Source: Patescibacteria group bacterium (lineage in GTDB: Bacteria > Patescibacteriota > Patescibacteriia > 2-12-FULL-60-25). From it: 54,373 nt of DNA. Positions 33,147 through 41,338 of the stretch are shown here, piece by piece; within the stretch, counting starts at the first letter, position 1; each line of letters begins with the position of its first letter. The position numbers were made by a program, and so were the translations under genes. Below the pieces are notes generated by a model that was given only the letters and a program-made list of their open reading frames with translations, did no database searches and had not been told where the DNA came from. The stretch covers positions 1 to 54,373 of the forward strand of contig JAGOTP010000007.1 of NCBI GenBank assembly GCA_018061755.1. The letters are read 5' to 3'.

Positions 33147-34085
33147 ATGGATCGAGTCATGGTGAGCGCTCTGCTCTGCCTGATGGCTGAACTGCTCATG
33201 CCCTGGGAGTGGCGGAATGGGAACTACGGACTCCACCTGTTTCTCGACTTCTTGATCTTTCTGAGCGGCTTTCTCATTTACAAGCCCAGCATCATCCGGG
33301 ACAACCTGCGGGATTTTCGCAAACGCTGGCACTGGAACGTGGATCGGGTCAAGGTGCTGAAAGATGTCGTTGTTCTCAGCTGGATCGTGCCGCTCTTCGC
33401 CGTGATGGAGATCACGAAGAACGTGTTGCCCTCAATCTGGGGTATACGTGTAGTCATCACAGAATCCGTCCTCCTCGTGGCCGCAGCCCTGGTCATCCTG
33501 GGTCGAATCGTATTCCTGAACGATGGAGACGAGATGTGGCCAGACCACATGTGGAGCGAAGAGGATAAGCGTACGTCCCTCTGGAAGAACTTCGACACGC
33601 TCAGGTACTTCTTCCCGCTCCCGCTCATCGGGCTGGTCTATCTAATACTCAAGAACGGGCCCGGACTGATCGGGAACTGGTACAAGAACATCGCGCAGAA
33701 GATGCACGTCTTCGCTACCCTGAACGGCCTGGATCCGAAGTCGAACAAGGGCACGTACTACCGCTGGTGGCTCACAACCTTGTTGCACTGGAGCAAGAGC
33801 TGGGTCTCTTGGGTTCTGGGAGTGATGAAGACGGTCGGGATCTTTCTCCTGCACATGGGCGGCCGTCTGCTGTACTGGCTGCTCAAACCGTCAGAGGAGT
33901 TCCGGCTTCTCGTCTTCCTGTTCGACACCCTGATCTTCCTGGTCTGGGCCCAGGCGTACAAACAGAACAAGCTCTTCTATCTGCTCAGCGGCCTCCTCTT
34001 CGCCGCCGCACACGTGACGCTCGGCTACAGACTCGCAGACTGGATCGAGCGCGCGCTCGACAAGTCCGACAAGAAGGACTACTAG
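33147..34085 (+). CDS. Multi-pass membrane protein, unknown, G+C-rich
   Basis: A 312-residue protein with about six to eight hydrophobic segments (VSALLCLMAELLMPW, LFLDFLIFLSGFLIY, VITESVLLVAAALVILG, YFFPLPLIGLVYLIL, and two C-terminal helices) separated by Trp/Lys/Arg-rich loops. No family recognised. Start 33147 has a near-ideal GAGGTGAT Shine-Dalgarno sequence; a 43-codon upstream extension would translate the AT-rich promoter region and is rejected. A 62-residue Cys-rich protein gene follows 31 nt later in the same transcript. Confidence 0.72.
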   Translation: MDRVMVSALLCLMAELLMPWEWRNGNYGLHLFLDFLIFLSGFLIYKPSIIRDNLRDFRKRWHWNVDRVKVLKDVVVLSWIVPLFAVMEITKNVLPSIWGIRVVITESVLLVAAALVILGRIVFLNDGDEMWPDHMWSEEDKRTSLWKNFDTLRYFFPLPLIGLVYLILKNGPGLIGNWYKNIAQKMHVFATLNGLDPKSNKGTYYRWWLTTLLHWSKSWVSWVLGVMKTVGIFLLHMGGRLLYWLLKPSEEFRLLVFLFDTLIFLVWAQAYKQNKLFYLLSGLLFAAAHVTLGYRLADWIERALDKSDKKDY

Positions 34086-34116
34086 GGACAGAAACGCATC
34101 ACAAAAGGAACTGAAG

Positions 34117-34305
34117 ATGGCAGGACAAAACGACCTCAGCCCGCGCTTCCACATGCTGATTCGGCATGCCGCCGAAACGGCGCGGGTAGCGCTCGAGCAA
34201 GGGCATCTCCACAGAGCAACCCACACCTTCACCGGCTACGTCTGCAATCACAAGTGCGGTGCCCACTGCTCATTGGCACGCAACGGCTGCGCCTTCGCGC
34301 GGTAA
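34117..34305 (+). CDS. Small Cys/His protein, possible zinc binder
   Basis: A 62-residue basic protein. Its C-terminal half holds CNHKCGAHCSLARNGC, four cysteines with interspersed histidines that could hold zinc or form disulfides. AAAGGA 7 nt upstream of the start acts as Shine-Dalgarno sequence. It shares a transcript with the membrane protein before it and ends at a strong terminator. Function unknown. Confidence 0.6.
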   Translation: MAGQNDLSPRFHMLIRHAAETARVALEQGHLHRATHTFTGYVCNHKCGAHCSLARNGCAFAR

Positions 34306-34364
34306 GACAACTCAACCTTCAGAGAAGCTGACGCACGTGCGTCCCCACCCACTTCTCTGCCAAT

Positions 34365-34421
34365 CCCCCACGAACCACGACCTACACGTCGACCCTGCGG
34401 TTCGCGGGGGAACGTGTTTTT
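34365..34421 (+). terminator. Terminator of the 33147-34305 unit
   Basis: CCCCCACGAACC (34365-34376) pairs with GGTTCGCGGGGG (34399-34410) with one mismatch, followed by GTGTTTTT. A related sequence ends the unit at 36966-37020. Confidence 0.75.
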
Positions 34422-34424
34422 AGC

Positions 34425-34961
34425 CTACCAGCGATAATCCAATGGTCGCTCTTGCATCGTCAGTTCACGCATTTCAAAACCCGGAAGACGTTCTTTGAAT
34501 ACCGCCCAATGCATCAAATCAAAAATGGTCTTAGTCCAAACACAGCCACGAAATATCTCATCAACCGCCAGAGCTCGACCATCTTCGAGAAGAAACGCCA
34601 CACAATCCTCAAAATTCATCACAGGGTATACGAAGGACGTACCCGCAATACGATCAATATAAACCGAAGCCTGCGGTGGATCCATCCGTTGCAAGGCGGG
34701 TCCTAAACCAACCTTGAAGCCTGCGTATACGATTTGAGAACCGCCGATATCTGTTGGTTTTACCACTTTTATCTCATGAAACGATCGAAGGAAGGCTTGG
34801 GCATAGTCATGCAACACAAAACCAGGCGTACCCTCTTCGGATGGGAGAGGAGCTTGTCGTTCCTCCGTCCAACCGGCAGATCGCAATAATTCGAACAATC
34901 GAGTATGGGATCGCTGTGCCGTCTCTAGCTCGGACAGGAAAGATGCGGAGACTACCTCCAT
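34425..34961 (-). CDS. SUKH-3-like domain protein
   Basis: A 178-residue soluble protein. LFELLRSAGWTEERQ near the N-terminus, AFLRSFHEIKV in the middle and FLLEDGRALAVDEIF near residue 125-140 match the order of conserved parts in SUKH-3 immunity-type proteins. SUKH proteins usually neutralise polymorphic toxins, but no toxin gene is adjacent, so it may be an orphan antidote or have another binding role. Assignment from memory of the family pattern; moderate certainty. Confidence 0.5.
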   Translation of the reverse strand: MEVVSASFLSELETAQRSHTRLFELLRSAGWTEERQAPLPSEEGTPGFVLHDYAQAFLRSFHEIKVVKPTDIGGSQIVYAGFKVGLGPALQRMDPPQASVYIDRIAGTSFVYPVMNFEDCVAFLLEDGRALAVDEIFRGCVWTKTIFDLMHWAVFKERLPGFEMRELTMQERPLDYRW

Positions 34962-34978
34962 AGGAAATAAAAGAAAAC

Positions 34979-36427
34979 CTACTTTGTCTGAGCCAGCTCC
35001 AAACGACGGCGTGACTCTTCAAAACCAAGCAACGCGATAATTTCGATCGCTCCGCCTGGAGTAAATTGCTTCCCGGCTAAGGCGATGCGTACAGCCCAGA
35101 GCATCTGAGAAGTGCTCAAGCCCGTTTCGGCAACTCCACGCGCGAAAAATTCTCGTACCTGATCAGGGGCTAAGCTGGTAGGCAGTTCGGTGAGATGTGA
35201 AAGCGTCCATTCAATAGCTCGGGCTGAGGTTTCAAGCGTCGCCTTGGATTTGGCATGAACAAATAATTCTTTCTCGTACGCCGGTAGCTCAGCCAAGAAA
35301 TCAATCGAGGTCGGAATTTCTCCCAAAGTCGTAATACGCTCTTTCAGGACTTCCGCCACTTTCTGTCGACTCATCGTCGCTGGCAACTGAACCTTGTCGA
35401 GATAAGGTGAAGCCAACGTTTCAAACTCCTCCAATGTCATCGCCTTGAAATATTCTTTGTTCAACCATTCGAGCTTTTGCATGTCGAAAATGGCTGGGGC
35501 TTTTTGCAACGACTCCAAATCAAACAATTGCTCAAGATCTGACAACGTATAGATCTCACGATCATCCGACGGATGCCAACCCAAGAGCGCAATCGCATTC
35601 ACGACCGCCTCCTTGAGGAATCCACGATCCATGAGATCGAAGAAGGAAGCATCGCCTTCACGCTTGCTGAACTTCTTGGTCGCCGACTTCATGATCGGTG
35701 GCAGATGGACGTGGGTGGGGATCTCCCAACCGAAGGCTTGGTATAATAAAATATACTTAGGCGTTGAGGAGATATACTCAGTACCTCGAATGACATGCGA
35801 AATTTCCATCAAGTGATCATCAATCACGTTGGCGAAGTTATAGGTCGGCAAACCAGTCGATTTCATCAGCACACCCTCATCAAGCTCATTTGAAGAAACA
35901 CTGATCGGACCGAAGACGACATCGGTAAATGAAACCGTCTGATCTGCAAGAATACGCTGACGAACCACAAAAGGCAGACCTTGAGCCAACTTTTGCTCAA
36001 TGTCTTGGGCTGAGAGTGTTTTGCAAAACCCATCGTATTTTGTGGCTTGATGATTCAACGATTGCTCTTCACGTAATGCCTCCAAACGTTCTTTGGTGCA
36101 AAAACAACGATAGGCTCCGTTTTTTTCGATCAGCAGATCGATGTATTTCTGATAGATGTCTTTGCGCTCGCTTTGAACGTAGGGACCATAAGCCCCGCCA
36201 ACGTCGGGCCCTTCCTGATAACCCAACCCCACCATCTGCAAAGTGCGGTAGATCAGGTCAACCGCCTCCGGTACATACCGCTCTTGGTCGGTATCTTCGA
36301 TACGTAAGACGAACACGCCGTTTGATCGCTTAGCAAACAAATAGGCATAGAGAGCCGTCCGCAAATTTCCAATATGGATATAGCCCGTTGGACTTGGGGC
36401 AAAACGGGTTCGAATAGCCTTAGACAT
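34979..36427 (-). CDS. gltX: Glutamyl-tRNA synthetase
   Basis: Class I aminoacyl-tRNA synthetase of 482 residues. The HIGH-type motif is FAPSPTGYIHIGN (9-21) and the KMSKS-type motif KFSKR lies near residue 253. The anticodon-binding C-terminal half is complete. As many bacteria of this kind lack GlnRS, it may be non-discriminating, charging tRNA-Gln for GatCAB; the sequence alone does not decide this. The gene stands between two G+C-rich units and has no strong Shine-Dalgarno sequence. Confidence 0.96.
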   Translation of the reverse strand: MSKAIRTRFAPSPTGYIHIGNLRTALYAYLFAKRSNGVFVLRIEDTDQERYVPEAVDLIYRTLQMVGLGYQEGPDVGGAYGPYVQSERKDIYQKYIDLLIEKNGAYRCFCTKERLEALREEQSLNHQATKYDGFCKTLSAQDIEQKLAQGLPFVVRQRILADQTVSFTDVVFGPISVSSNELDEGVLMKSTGLPTYNFANVIDDHLMEISHVIRGTEYISSTPKYILLYQAFGWEIPTHVHLPPIMKSATKKFSKREGDASFFDLMDRGFLKEAVVNAIALLGWHPSDDREIYTLSDLEQLFDLESLQKAPAIFDMQKLEWLNKEYFKAMTLEEFETLASPYLDKVQLPATMSRQKVAEVLKERITTLGEIPTSIDFLAELPAYEKELFVHAKSKATLETSARAIEWTLSHLTELPTSLAPDQVREFFARGVAETGLSTSQMLWAVRIALAGKQFTPGGAIEIIALLGFEESRRRLELAQTK

Positions 36428-36553
36428 ATTCCCCTACGCTATCAGCTCCTATTCAGGCCGTAAAGTCGCTTAAGACAGATGTTTCGGGCTATTTGACGGA
36501 TCTTTTGGGACATGGTGAGTTGGTCGGACCCATCAAGAAGGAGAGACGACACC

Positions 36554-36943
36554 ATGGGAAAAATGAGCAGAGGCGACAAGATCCTTCAACTGCTACTGAC
36601 ACGTAACGAGAGGATGGATGCCGAGCGACGCAAGAGAATTCGTGAAGCAAGAAAGGCGAAACTCTGGGCGAAGGAGATCTACAATCGACTCCTGCAAGCC
36701 CTCTGCCAGGAGGATAGCTTCGACATCCACGACAACCGCTTCCTGCTCATCGGGCGACTGAACGGCGATGCGCCCGACAGTTATGAGCGTCTCCAGCTGA
36801 ACGAGCTGGGCGGACTGCTCAACATCAATCCCGAGAGGTTTCAGGCAGCAGTCGAGATCAAGCAAGAGCAGGCCGCCGCCAAGTGCTGGCACGCCGCCCA
36901 TCTGAACCTCGATGTGCTCAAAGGACTTCTCCAAGAAGCCTGA
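36554..36943 (+). CDS. Hypothetical helical protein, G+C-rich orphan
   Basis: A 129-residue soluble, mostly helical protein starting MGKMSRGDKILQLLLTRNER, rich in Arg and Leu, with no recognised domain. AAGGAGAG lies 8 nt before the ATG; a 14-codon extension to 36512 was rejected. TTGACG is visible around 36496 but the -10 is poor. It has its own terminator of the same type as the one at 34365, and is much richer in G+C than gltX and the NIF3-like gene on either side. Confidence 0.7.
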   Translation: MGKMSRGDKILQLLLTRNERMDAERRKRIREARKAKLWAKEIYNRLLQALCQEDSFDIHDNRFLLIGRLNGDAPDSYERLQLNELGGLLNINPERFQAAVEIKQEQAAAKCWHAAHLNLDVLKGLLQEA

Positions 36944-36965
36944 TCGCGACACTCCGCGACAAACA

Positions 36966-37020
36966 CCCCACGAACCGCGATACACAATCGCCCTTATGGT
37001 TCGTGGGGCGATGTGTTTTT
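36966..37020 (+). terminator. Terminator of the 36554 gene
   Basis: CCCCACGAACC (36966-36976) with GGTTCGTGGGG (36998-37008), plus inner GCGAT/ATCGC pairing, then GTGTTTTT. Related to 34365-34421. Confidence 0.85.
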
Positions 37021-37021
37021 A

Positions 37022-37339
37022 TCAAGCGGTGTACGGTTGCCAACTTGAAAGTTCGGTCACTTCTATTTTGGATTCTGCTTCAGGATAAACCGTCACGATG
37101 GTAGCCAAGATCATTTTTAGATCTTTCTTTTCGGCAACGAGTTCAATCAGCTCCCCTTCAACCTCTTCCCATTGCCCAACCGCCCCCGTCCCTGTCACCA
37201 AGCGGCTACCAGAGCCTCTTGTTGATAAGATGAATGGAGGATGCTCGATCGAATGATCTGCATAAACAACTTTCATCGCCTCACGAACTGAAACGGCAGA
37301 GGACAGAGGAGCAAAGACAGCAATTCGATAGTAGACCAT
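37022..37339 (-). CDS. Stand-alone NIF3-insert (YqfO-like) domain protein
   Basis: A 105-residue protein starting MVYYRIAVFAP. VREAMKVVYADHSIEH, then GTGAVGQWEEVEGELIEL and ILATIVTVYPEAESKIEV follow the pattern of the CutA-like domain inserted in NIF3/YqfO proteins, here without the surrounding metal-binding core. Such stand-alone versions exist in many bacteria; function unknown. Start 37339 is preferred, with an extended -10 (TGA-TACCTT) 8 nt upstream. Confidence 0.72.
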   Translation of the reverse strand: MVYYRIAVFAPLSSAVSVREAMKVVYADHSIEHPPFILSTRGSGSRLVTGTGAVGQWEEVEGELIELVAEKKDLKMILATIVTVYPEAESKIEVTELSSWQPYTA

Positions 37340-37347
37340 ATGGATAG

Positions 37348-37356
37348 AAGGTATCA
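37348..37356 (-). promoter_or_regulatory. Extended -10 element of the NIF3-insert gene
   Basis: TGA-TACCTT on the minus strand, 8 nt before ATG 37339. Confidence 0.35.
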
Positions 37357-37446
37357 TGAGGGTGATGCCTGATAAACGAGTTGTCATTTTCTAGACCTAT
37401 CACAATGCACTTGTTGATTCGTCTGTAACGTGCCATCTTCTAGGCC

Positions 37447-37869
37447 ATGAAACGTCGTCTGTTTTCTCGACCACCAGCTTTTTTACTGCGGGTCGGTAAA
37501 AGTGTGGCTGGTATGGGACTGTTCGCCGCTGAACCTATCCCAGAGGGTCGTTTTATTATCGAATACTGGGGAAAAATCGCAAACGATGAAGTGAGTAACC
37601 GGGTGGCTGGTCGCTACTTGTTTGATTTAAGCAATGGCAAAACAATTCTGGGTGGCACACGTAAAAATATTGCCCGTTATGTGAATCATGCCTGTCGACC
37701 GAATGCCGAAGCTCGTCAGTACGGAAATCGTATTCATATCTATTCAAAGAAACGGATTGAAGCCGGTCAAGAAATTACGTACAACTACGGCAAAGAATAT
37801 TTCAATGCCTACATCAAACCTCATGGGTGTGCGTGTGCAACCTGTACCAAAAAGAAGAAGGCGTCGTGA
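37447..37869 (+). CDS. SET-domain protein (lysine methyltransferase-like)
   Basis: A 140-residue protein that is essentially a bare SET domain. SVAGMGLFAAEPIPEGRFI is the SET-N strand, IARYVNHACRPNAE the NHSCxPN SAM-binding motif, EITYNYG the catalytic-Tyr motif, and GCACATC a post-SET zinc cluster. Bacterial SET proteins methylate lysines of DNA-binding or ribosomal proteins. Single gene; target unknown. Confidence 0.88.
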   Translation: MKRRLFSRPPAFLLRVGKSVAGMGLFAAEPIPEGRFIIEYWGKIANDEVSNRVAGRYLFDLSNGKTILGGTRKNIARYVNHACRPNAEARQYGNRIHIYSKKRIEAGQEITYNYGKEYFNAYIKPHGCACATCTKKKKAS

Positions 37870-37878
37870 AACTAACTC

Positions 37879-38892
37879 CTATTTACCAGAAAAGTCTGCC
37901 TTATAAATCACTAGCAATGTGTGGAGCAAGCTGACAGCCAATGGCCCAACCAGTAAGCCGACTGGACCAAGTAAGGCGATTCCTCCTAACACGGAGAACA
38001 AGATAAATAACGGAGGAATCTGCATTTTGTTTCCCACGACAAGCGGGCTGAGGAAGTTATCAACCATTCCAACCAAAAATACTGCCCAAACAGCGAGCGC
38101 AACTGCAGCCCCGATGTGACCCGTGAAGAACAAGAAAAGAATCGCTGGAATCGAAACAAAAGCGGTACCAATCGTTGGCAAGAGGGACGTAAACATCGCA
38201 ACCAGACCCCACAAAGCCGGATTCGGAACACCAAAGATAGCCAAACCGATGCCCATCAAGAGGCCTTGAACAATGGCGATAAAGAGGTAGCCACGCAAAA
38301 TACCGTGAATTGATTGACTCAATTTTGTAAGGATCCGCTCATCATCACGATCAGGCAAAGGACTTACGTGGATGACTTCACGTATCCAACGAGGACCGTC
38401 CTTGAGGAAGTAAAAAATACTGATGAACATGAGAAGGACAGCGAACAGGCTAGACAAGGTAGAAGCAAAGGCATCCGCTAGATTTGTCGCCACCAGCGAG
38501 ACTCCTCTCGTGGCTTGTTCGCGTACATCAAACGAATATCCATCTGGAATAACCGCTTGTATGGAACGGTTTACTCCATCCAACAGCGAAGAAGCCCCTC
38601 CCCCGCTCGACAGATCCTGGTACAGGCTTTGCGCCTGACGAAAGACAATGGCTCCGATCCCAACCAGGGGTACGCCCAAGGCAACGGCAAAGAGAGCTGT
38701 TACGATCAGGGCCGAGAAAACGACTGGCACGTTTTTTCTACGAAACCACTGAAAGGCGGGAGAGAGCACAACCGCAAACGAGGCTCCAATAACCAGAACC
38801 GGCAGAAATGGCCGAAAAATCAACGATACCAGTAGGGCCGTAAGAAAAAATAGCACTAGAAAGAACCATTTTTCGGCAAATGCGGATTTCAT
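37879..38892 (-). CDS. AI-2E/PerM-family transporter
   Basis: A 337-residue integral membrane protein of the AI-2E exporter (UPF0118) family with about eight helices. The N-terminal LVSLIFRPFLPVLVIGASFAV, the central FYFLKDGPRW and the C-terminal FILFSVLGGIALLGPVG are the usual landmarks; quoted in part. Members export autoinducer-2 or exchange sodium for protons. Start 38892 (MKSAFAEKW) is preferred; an ATG at 38910 overlaps a likely -10. Confidence 0.88.
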   Translation of the reverse strand: MKSAFAEKWFFLVLFFLTALLVSLIFRPFLPVLVIGASFAVVLSPAFQWFRRKNVPVVFSALIVTALFAVALGVPLVGIGAIVFRQAQSLYQDLSSGGGASSLLDGVNRSIQAVIPDGYSFDVREQATRGVSLVATNLADAFASTLSSLFAVLLMFISIFYFLKDGPRWIREVIHVSPLPDRDDERILTKLSQSIHGILRGYLFIAIVQGLLMGIGLAIFGVPNPALWGLVAMFTSLLPTIGTAFVSIPAILFLFFTGHIGAAVALAVWAVFLVGMVDNFLSPLVVGNKMQIPPLFILFSVLGGIALLGPVGLLVGPLAVSLLHTLLVIYKADFSGK

Positions 38893-38957
38893 ATGGGGTG
38901 GTGACCCCATATTACCACATCAACCCGCACAGGATTCAAAAAACACCGCGCGTTAAA

Positions 38958-39392
38958 TCATTTTGTCTTGGCACCAATCCCTTCGAAGCCTGGATGTTTT
39001 ACTGCGAGCTGAATGACCTTCTTCAGTGTCGGAAGATGAATTTCTTCGAGCTTCTTGAAACGGATACAACTCTTCCCAACGCTGGCTTTGCCTAATTCTT
39101 TCGCGAACGCTTCTGCAATGTATTTCCCATCCTGTACAGCACACACATACAAACTTACATAATTTTTCTGATTGGCAAGCGCAATGACAGGCCATTGAAT
39201 GGGTTCATTTTTATGATTCCTGTATGAAAAAGATCCATAGCCGAGCATATTGGACGCAAAATGCGACTTGAGACTCGGTGCTGACTTTTGGATGAAGTTG
39301 TGCAAAAACTCGATCAATTCCATTCGCTCAACCGGAATTGATTTGAGATATTGGGCAACCGTTTTTGCTGGCGTGGCTTTGAACATGTTCAT
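38958..39392 (-). CDS. DUF1801-family protein
   Basis: A 144-residue soluble protein of the DUF1801 (YdhG-like) fold. VAQYLKSIPVERMELIEFLH opens the domain and NYVSLYVCAV is the central strand; the C-terminal LKKVIQLAVKHPGF ends it. Function unknown. The gene beside it (39404) belongs to the same superfamily, suggesting an old duplication. Confidence 0.72.
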   Translation of the reverse strand: MNMFKATPAKTVAQYLKSIPVERMELIEFLHNFIQKSAPSLKSHFASNMLGYGSFSYRNHKNEPIQWPVIALANQKNYVSLYVCAVQDGKYIAEAFAKELGKASVGKSCIRFKKLEEIHLPTLKKVIQLAVKHPGFEGIGAKTK

Positions 39393-39403
39393 ATGAGGCT
39401 AGT

Positions 39404-39796
39404 TTAGCTTTTTTTCGTCCCTTTGCCACCCCAACGGGCTTTGATTTCTTTGGCACGTGCGGCAAGAATAGCTTTGACGATGCGCTCTGGTAACGGTTTA
39501 TCTGGCGCAAAACGGATTGTACCTAGTGCGGTATCGTAGCCATCAAGTAGTTTGCCCAACATTTTAAGGGCTGTGCCGCTCCAGACAAAGATACTTGAAT
39601 GCTTTTTAGCCGCCTGAAAACCGGCAAGAGGATGTCCCTCTAATTTGAAGAGTGGACGGCCGTAACCGATGTGCTCAGTGGCACTTGGATAGAGTTTTTT
39701 GATTTGTTCTCTCAACTTCTTGAGGACAGCGCGATGGGTAATGGGAACGGTCGCGAGGTACGCGGAGATGGTTTGAGACTTTAGGGATGTAGGCAT
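39404..39796 (-). CDS. DUF1801-family protein, second copy
   Basis: A 130-residue protein starting MPTSLKSQTISAYLATVP; HIGYGRPLFKLEGHPLAGF is the DUF1801 core, and the C-terminus is Lys/Arg-rich. Start 39796 is chosen because a longer form to 39880 would begin in a terminator hairpin. It precedes the other DUF1801 gene by 11 nt, and the two are probably co-transcribed. Confidence 0.72.
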   Translation of the reverse strand: MPTSLKSQTISAYLATVPITHRAVLKKLREQIKKLYPSATEHIGYGRPLFKLEGHPLAGFQAAKKHSSIFVWSGTALKMLGKLLDGYDTALGTIRFAPDKPLPERIVKAILAARAKEIKARWGGKGTKKS

Positions 39797-39841
39797 AGTG
39801 GTCTGCGCAATCGGATACTGAAGTGAAGAAACACAGAATAA

Positions 39842-39871
39842 AAAATCTCCTTTCTGTCGAAAGGAGATTTT
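39842..39871. terminator. Intrinsic terminator after the 39880 gene
   Basis: 13-bp perfect stem (39842-39854 with 39859-39871), A4 and T4 tails. Confidence 0.85.
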
Positions 39872-39879
39872 CTCATCCA

Positions 39880-40629
39880 CTAACGAGCGCTCACCGCAAT
39901 ACGCAACATGAATGGGTCAACCGTGGCGCTATACCCGCCCTTTGAAGAAATGGTCATAACCCAGCCTCCTGCGAGATTTACGGTCACTTGACTGTATTGT
40001 AAGGAAAATCCTCCAGAATTTTGCACGACATCTGGAACGAGAGCGAGAGAGGGACTTAGACTGACCGTTGGTAGATCCTGTGAATCGTCCGGCTGGCTAC
40101 CAGCCGTTTTTAGGGCCTTCACCTCTTGCTGCAATGCCTTGGTCTTTGACTGGATCGACCCCCTTTCAAGTGAAATCTTATATCTACGCTCCAAAGAACA
40201 GGTATAGTCTTGGATACTCGAATCAATAAAATCGAGAGCACCGACTTCAATCACTTGACTTCCTGTCATGAGATATGGACGCACCTGCTTTCCACGCAAC
40301 TTCCAGCTCGTTTGATGCGGCAGGATCATACTGACGTTTTTTCCTTTAAAGGGAATCGTATACCGATTGTAGGTACCGCCTGACTGTTCTCCTAAAAGCA
40401 TGAGATCTGTCATCCAGCGATAGGATTCGGCGCGATCCGAATCCTGTTCACTTCTTCCCGTCCAATACCCTGGACAGTACCGATAGTTTGAGGCCTGAAT
40501 CTCTTGATTTATCTGATCAATATCCGCCTGTGCAACATACTCTGCCGCAGCAGAGACAGGCGATATCCACCCAGCAGAAAAGGCAGAAAATGCGCAGAAA
40601 AGTAGAACTTCTTTCAGCATATAAATCAT
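39880..40629 (-). CDS. Secreted hypothetical protein
   Basis: A 249-residue exported protein. The signal peptide is EVLLFCAFSAFSAGWISPVS with cleavage near SAA. A coiled-coil segment (about 150-175, IQSKTKALQQEVKALK) separates an N-terminal domain with two or three cysteines from a beta-rich C-terminus (TVNLAGGWVMTISSKGG). Not recognised. ATG 40620 is an alternative start. Single gene with a terminator directly after it. Confidence 0.65.
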   Translation of the reverse strand: MIYMLKEVLLFCAFSAFSAGWISPVSAAAEYVAQADIDQINQEIQASNYRYCPGYWTGRSEQDSDRAESYRWMTDLMLLGEQSGGTYNRYTIPFKGKNVSMILPHQTSWKLRGKQVRPYLMTGSQVIEVGALDFIDSSIQDYTCSLERRYKISLERGSIQSKTKALQQEVKALKTAGSQPDDSQDLPTVSLSPSLALVPDVVQNSGGFSLQYSQVTVNLAGGWVMTISSKGGYSATVDPFMLRIAVSAR

Positions 40630-40716
40630 CTAATAAGAGCAAAGGTTCTTTCAAAAGAAGTATAACAAATAGAGCGGCTGAGAGATAGATGGCCATTTTG
40701 TTCATCCTAAGAAAAA

Positions 40717-40875
40717 ATGAGCTGGCTTCGTTCCAAATCGGTACACAAAAATAAACTATGGATCGCTATTTCCGTATCTGTTTTTCTGAAAGAACGGTCG
40801 CTAGATGAAATTGGCAGGAATACGGAACGATCAATCACTGCACTCAAATCACTCAAGCAAGTAGAAAACTACTAG
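40717..40875 (+). CDS. Small hypothetical protein (52 residues)
   Basis: An open frame beginning MSWLRSKSVHKNKLWIAIS and containing LDEIGRNTERSITALKSLKQ. It fills the gap between divergent and convergent neighbours and ends 4 nt before the stop of the gene at 40880. A helix with alternating basic and hydrophobic residues is likely. No Shine-Dalgarno sequence and no homologue known to me, so only moderate support. Confidence 0.4.
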   Translation: MSWLRSKSVHKNKLWIAISVSVFLKERSLDEIGRNTERSITALKSLKQVENY

Positions 40876-40879
40876 TGAA

Positions 40880-41338
40880 CTACTGAGCTGAGAGATACAA
40901 GACAAGCAAGAACAACCCTCCCCACCAACCCAGATCAGAAACAATGAAACTTCCGATGATTTTTCGTTGCAAAGATTGGGGGAGCAATTCGCTAGATCTC
41001 CCCTCTTTTTCGCGCTTCAGCAAAAAAGGGCTGACTACAAACGTCAGAAAACAACCGTTAGCGATAAGGATAATAGCGATGCAGAGATGGAAGAATGGAA
41101 TACCCGAAAATGCCGTCTGTCGATAAAAAATCGATCCTCCGATGATCGCAAGCGTAATCCCTATCCAAATCATCGGTTTGGTTACTTTATGCGTACGCGT
41201 CGTTGCTTCGGTCCAATAGGCCGATGTTCTGCCCAGGAAACCATGAATATCAATAACAGTTACCGCTCCCAGTCCAACAATAAAACCAGCAAGAAAAAGA
41301 AACAGGCCCACTACATTCAGCCAATCAATTGAGGACAT
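40880..41338 (-). CDS. Four-helix membrane protein, unknown
   Basis: A 152-residue integral membrane protein. Helices: LNVVGLFLFLAGFIVGLGAV, MIWIGITLAIIGGSIFY, LCIAIILIANGCFLTFVV and DLGWWGGLFLLVLYL. A loop rich in charged residues follows the first helix (DIHGFLGRTSAYW). Not assigned to a family. Its start overlaps the tspO stop by 14 nt, so the genes are co-translated. Confidence 0.65.
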   Translation of the reverse strand: MSSIDWLNVVGLFLFLAGFIVGLGAVTVIDIHGFLGRTSAYWTEATTRTHKVTKPMIWIGITLAIIGGSIFYRQTAFSGIPFFHLCIAIILIANGCFLTFVVSPFLLKREKEGRSSELLPQSLQRKIIGSFIVSDLGWWGGLFLLVLYLSAQ

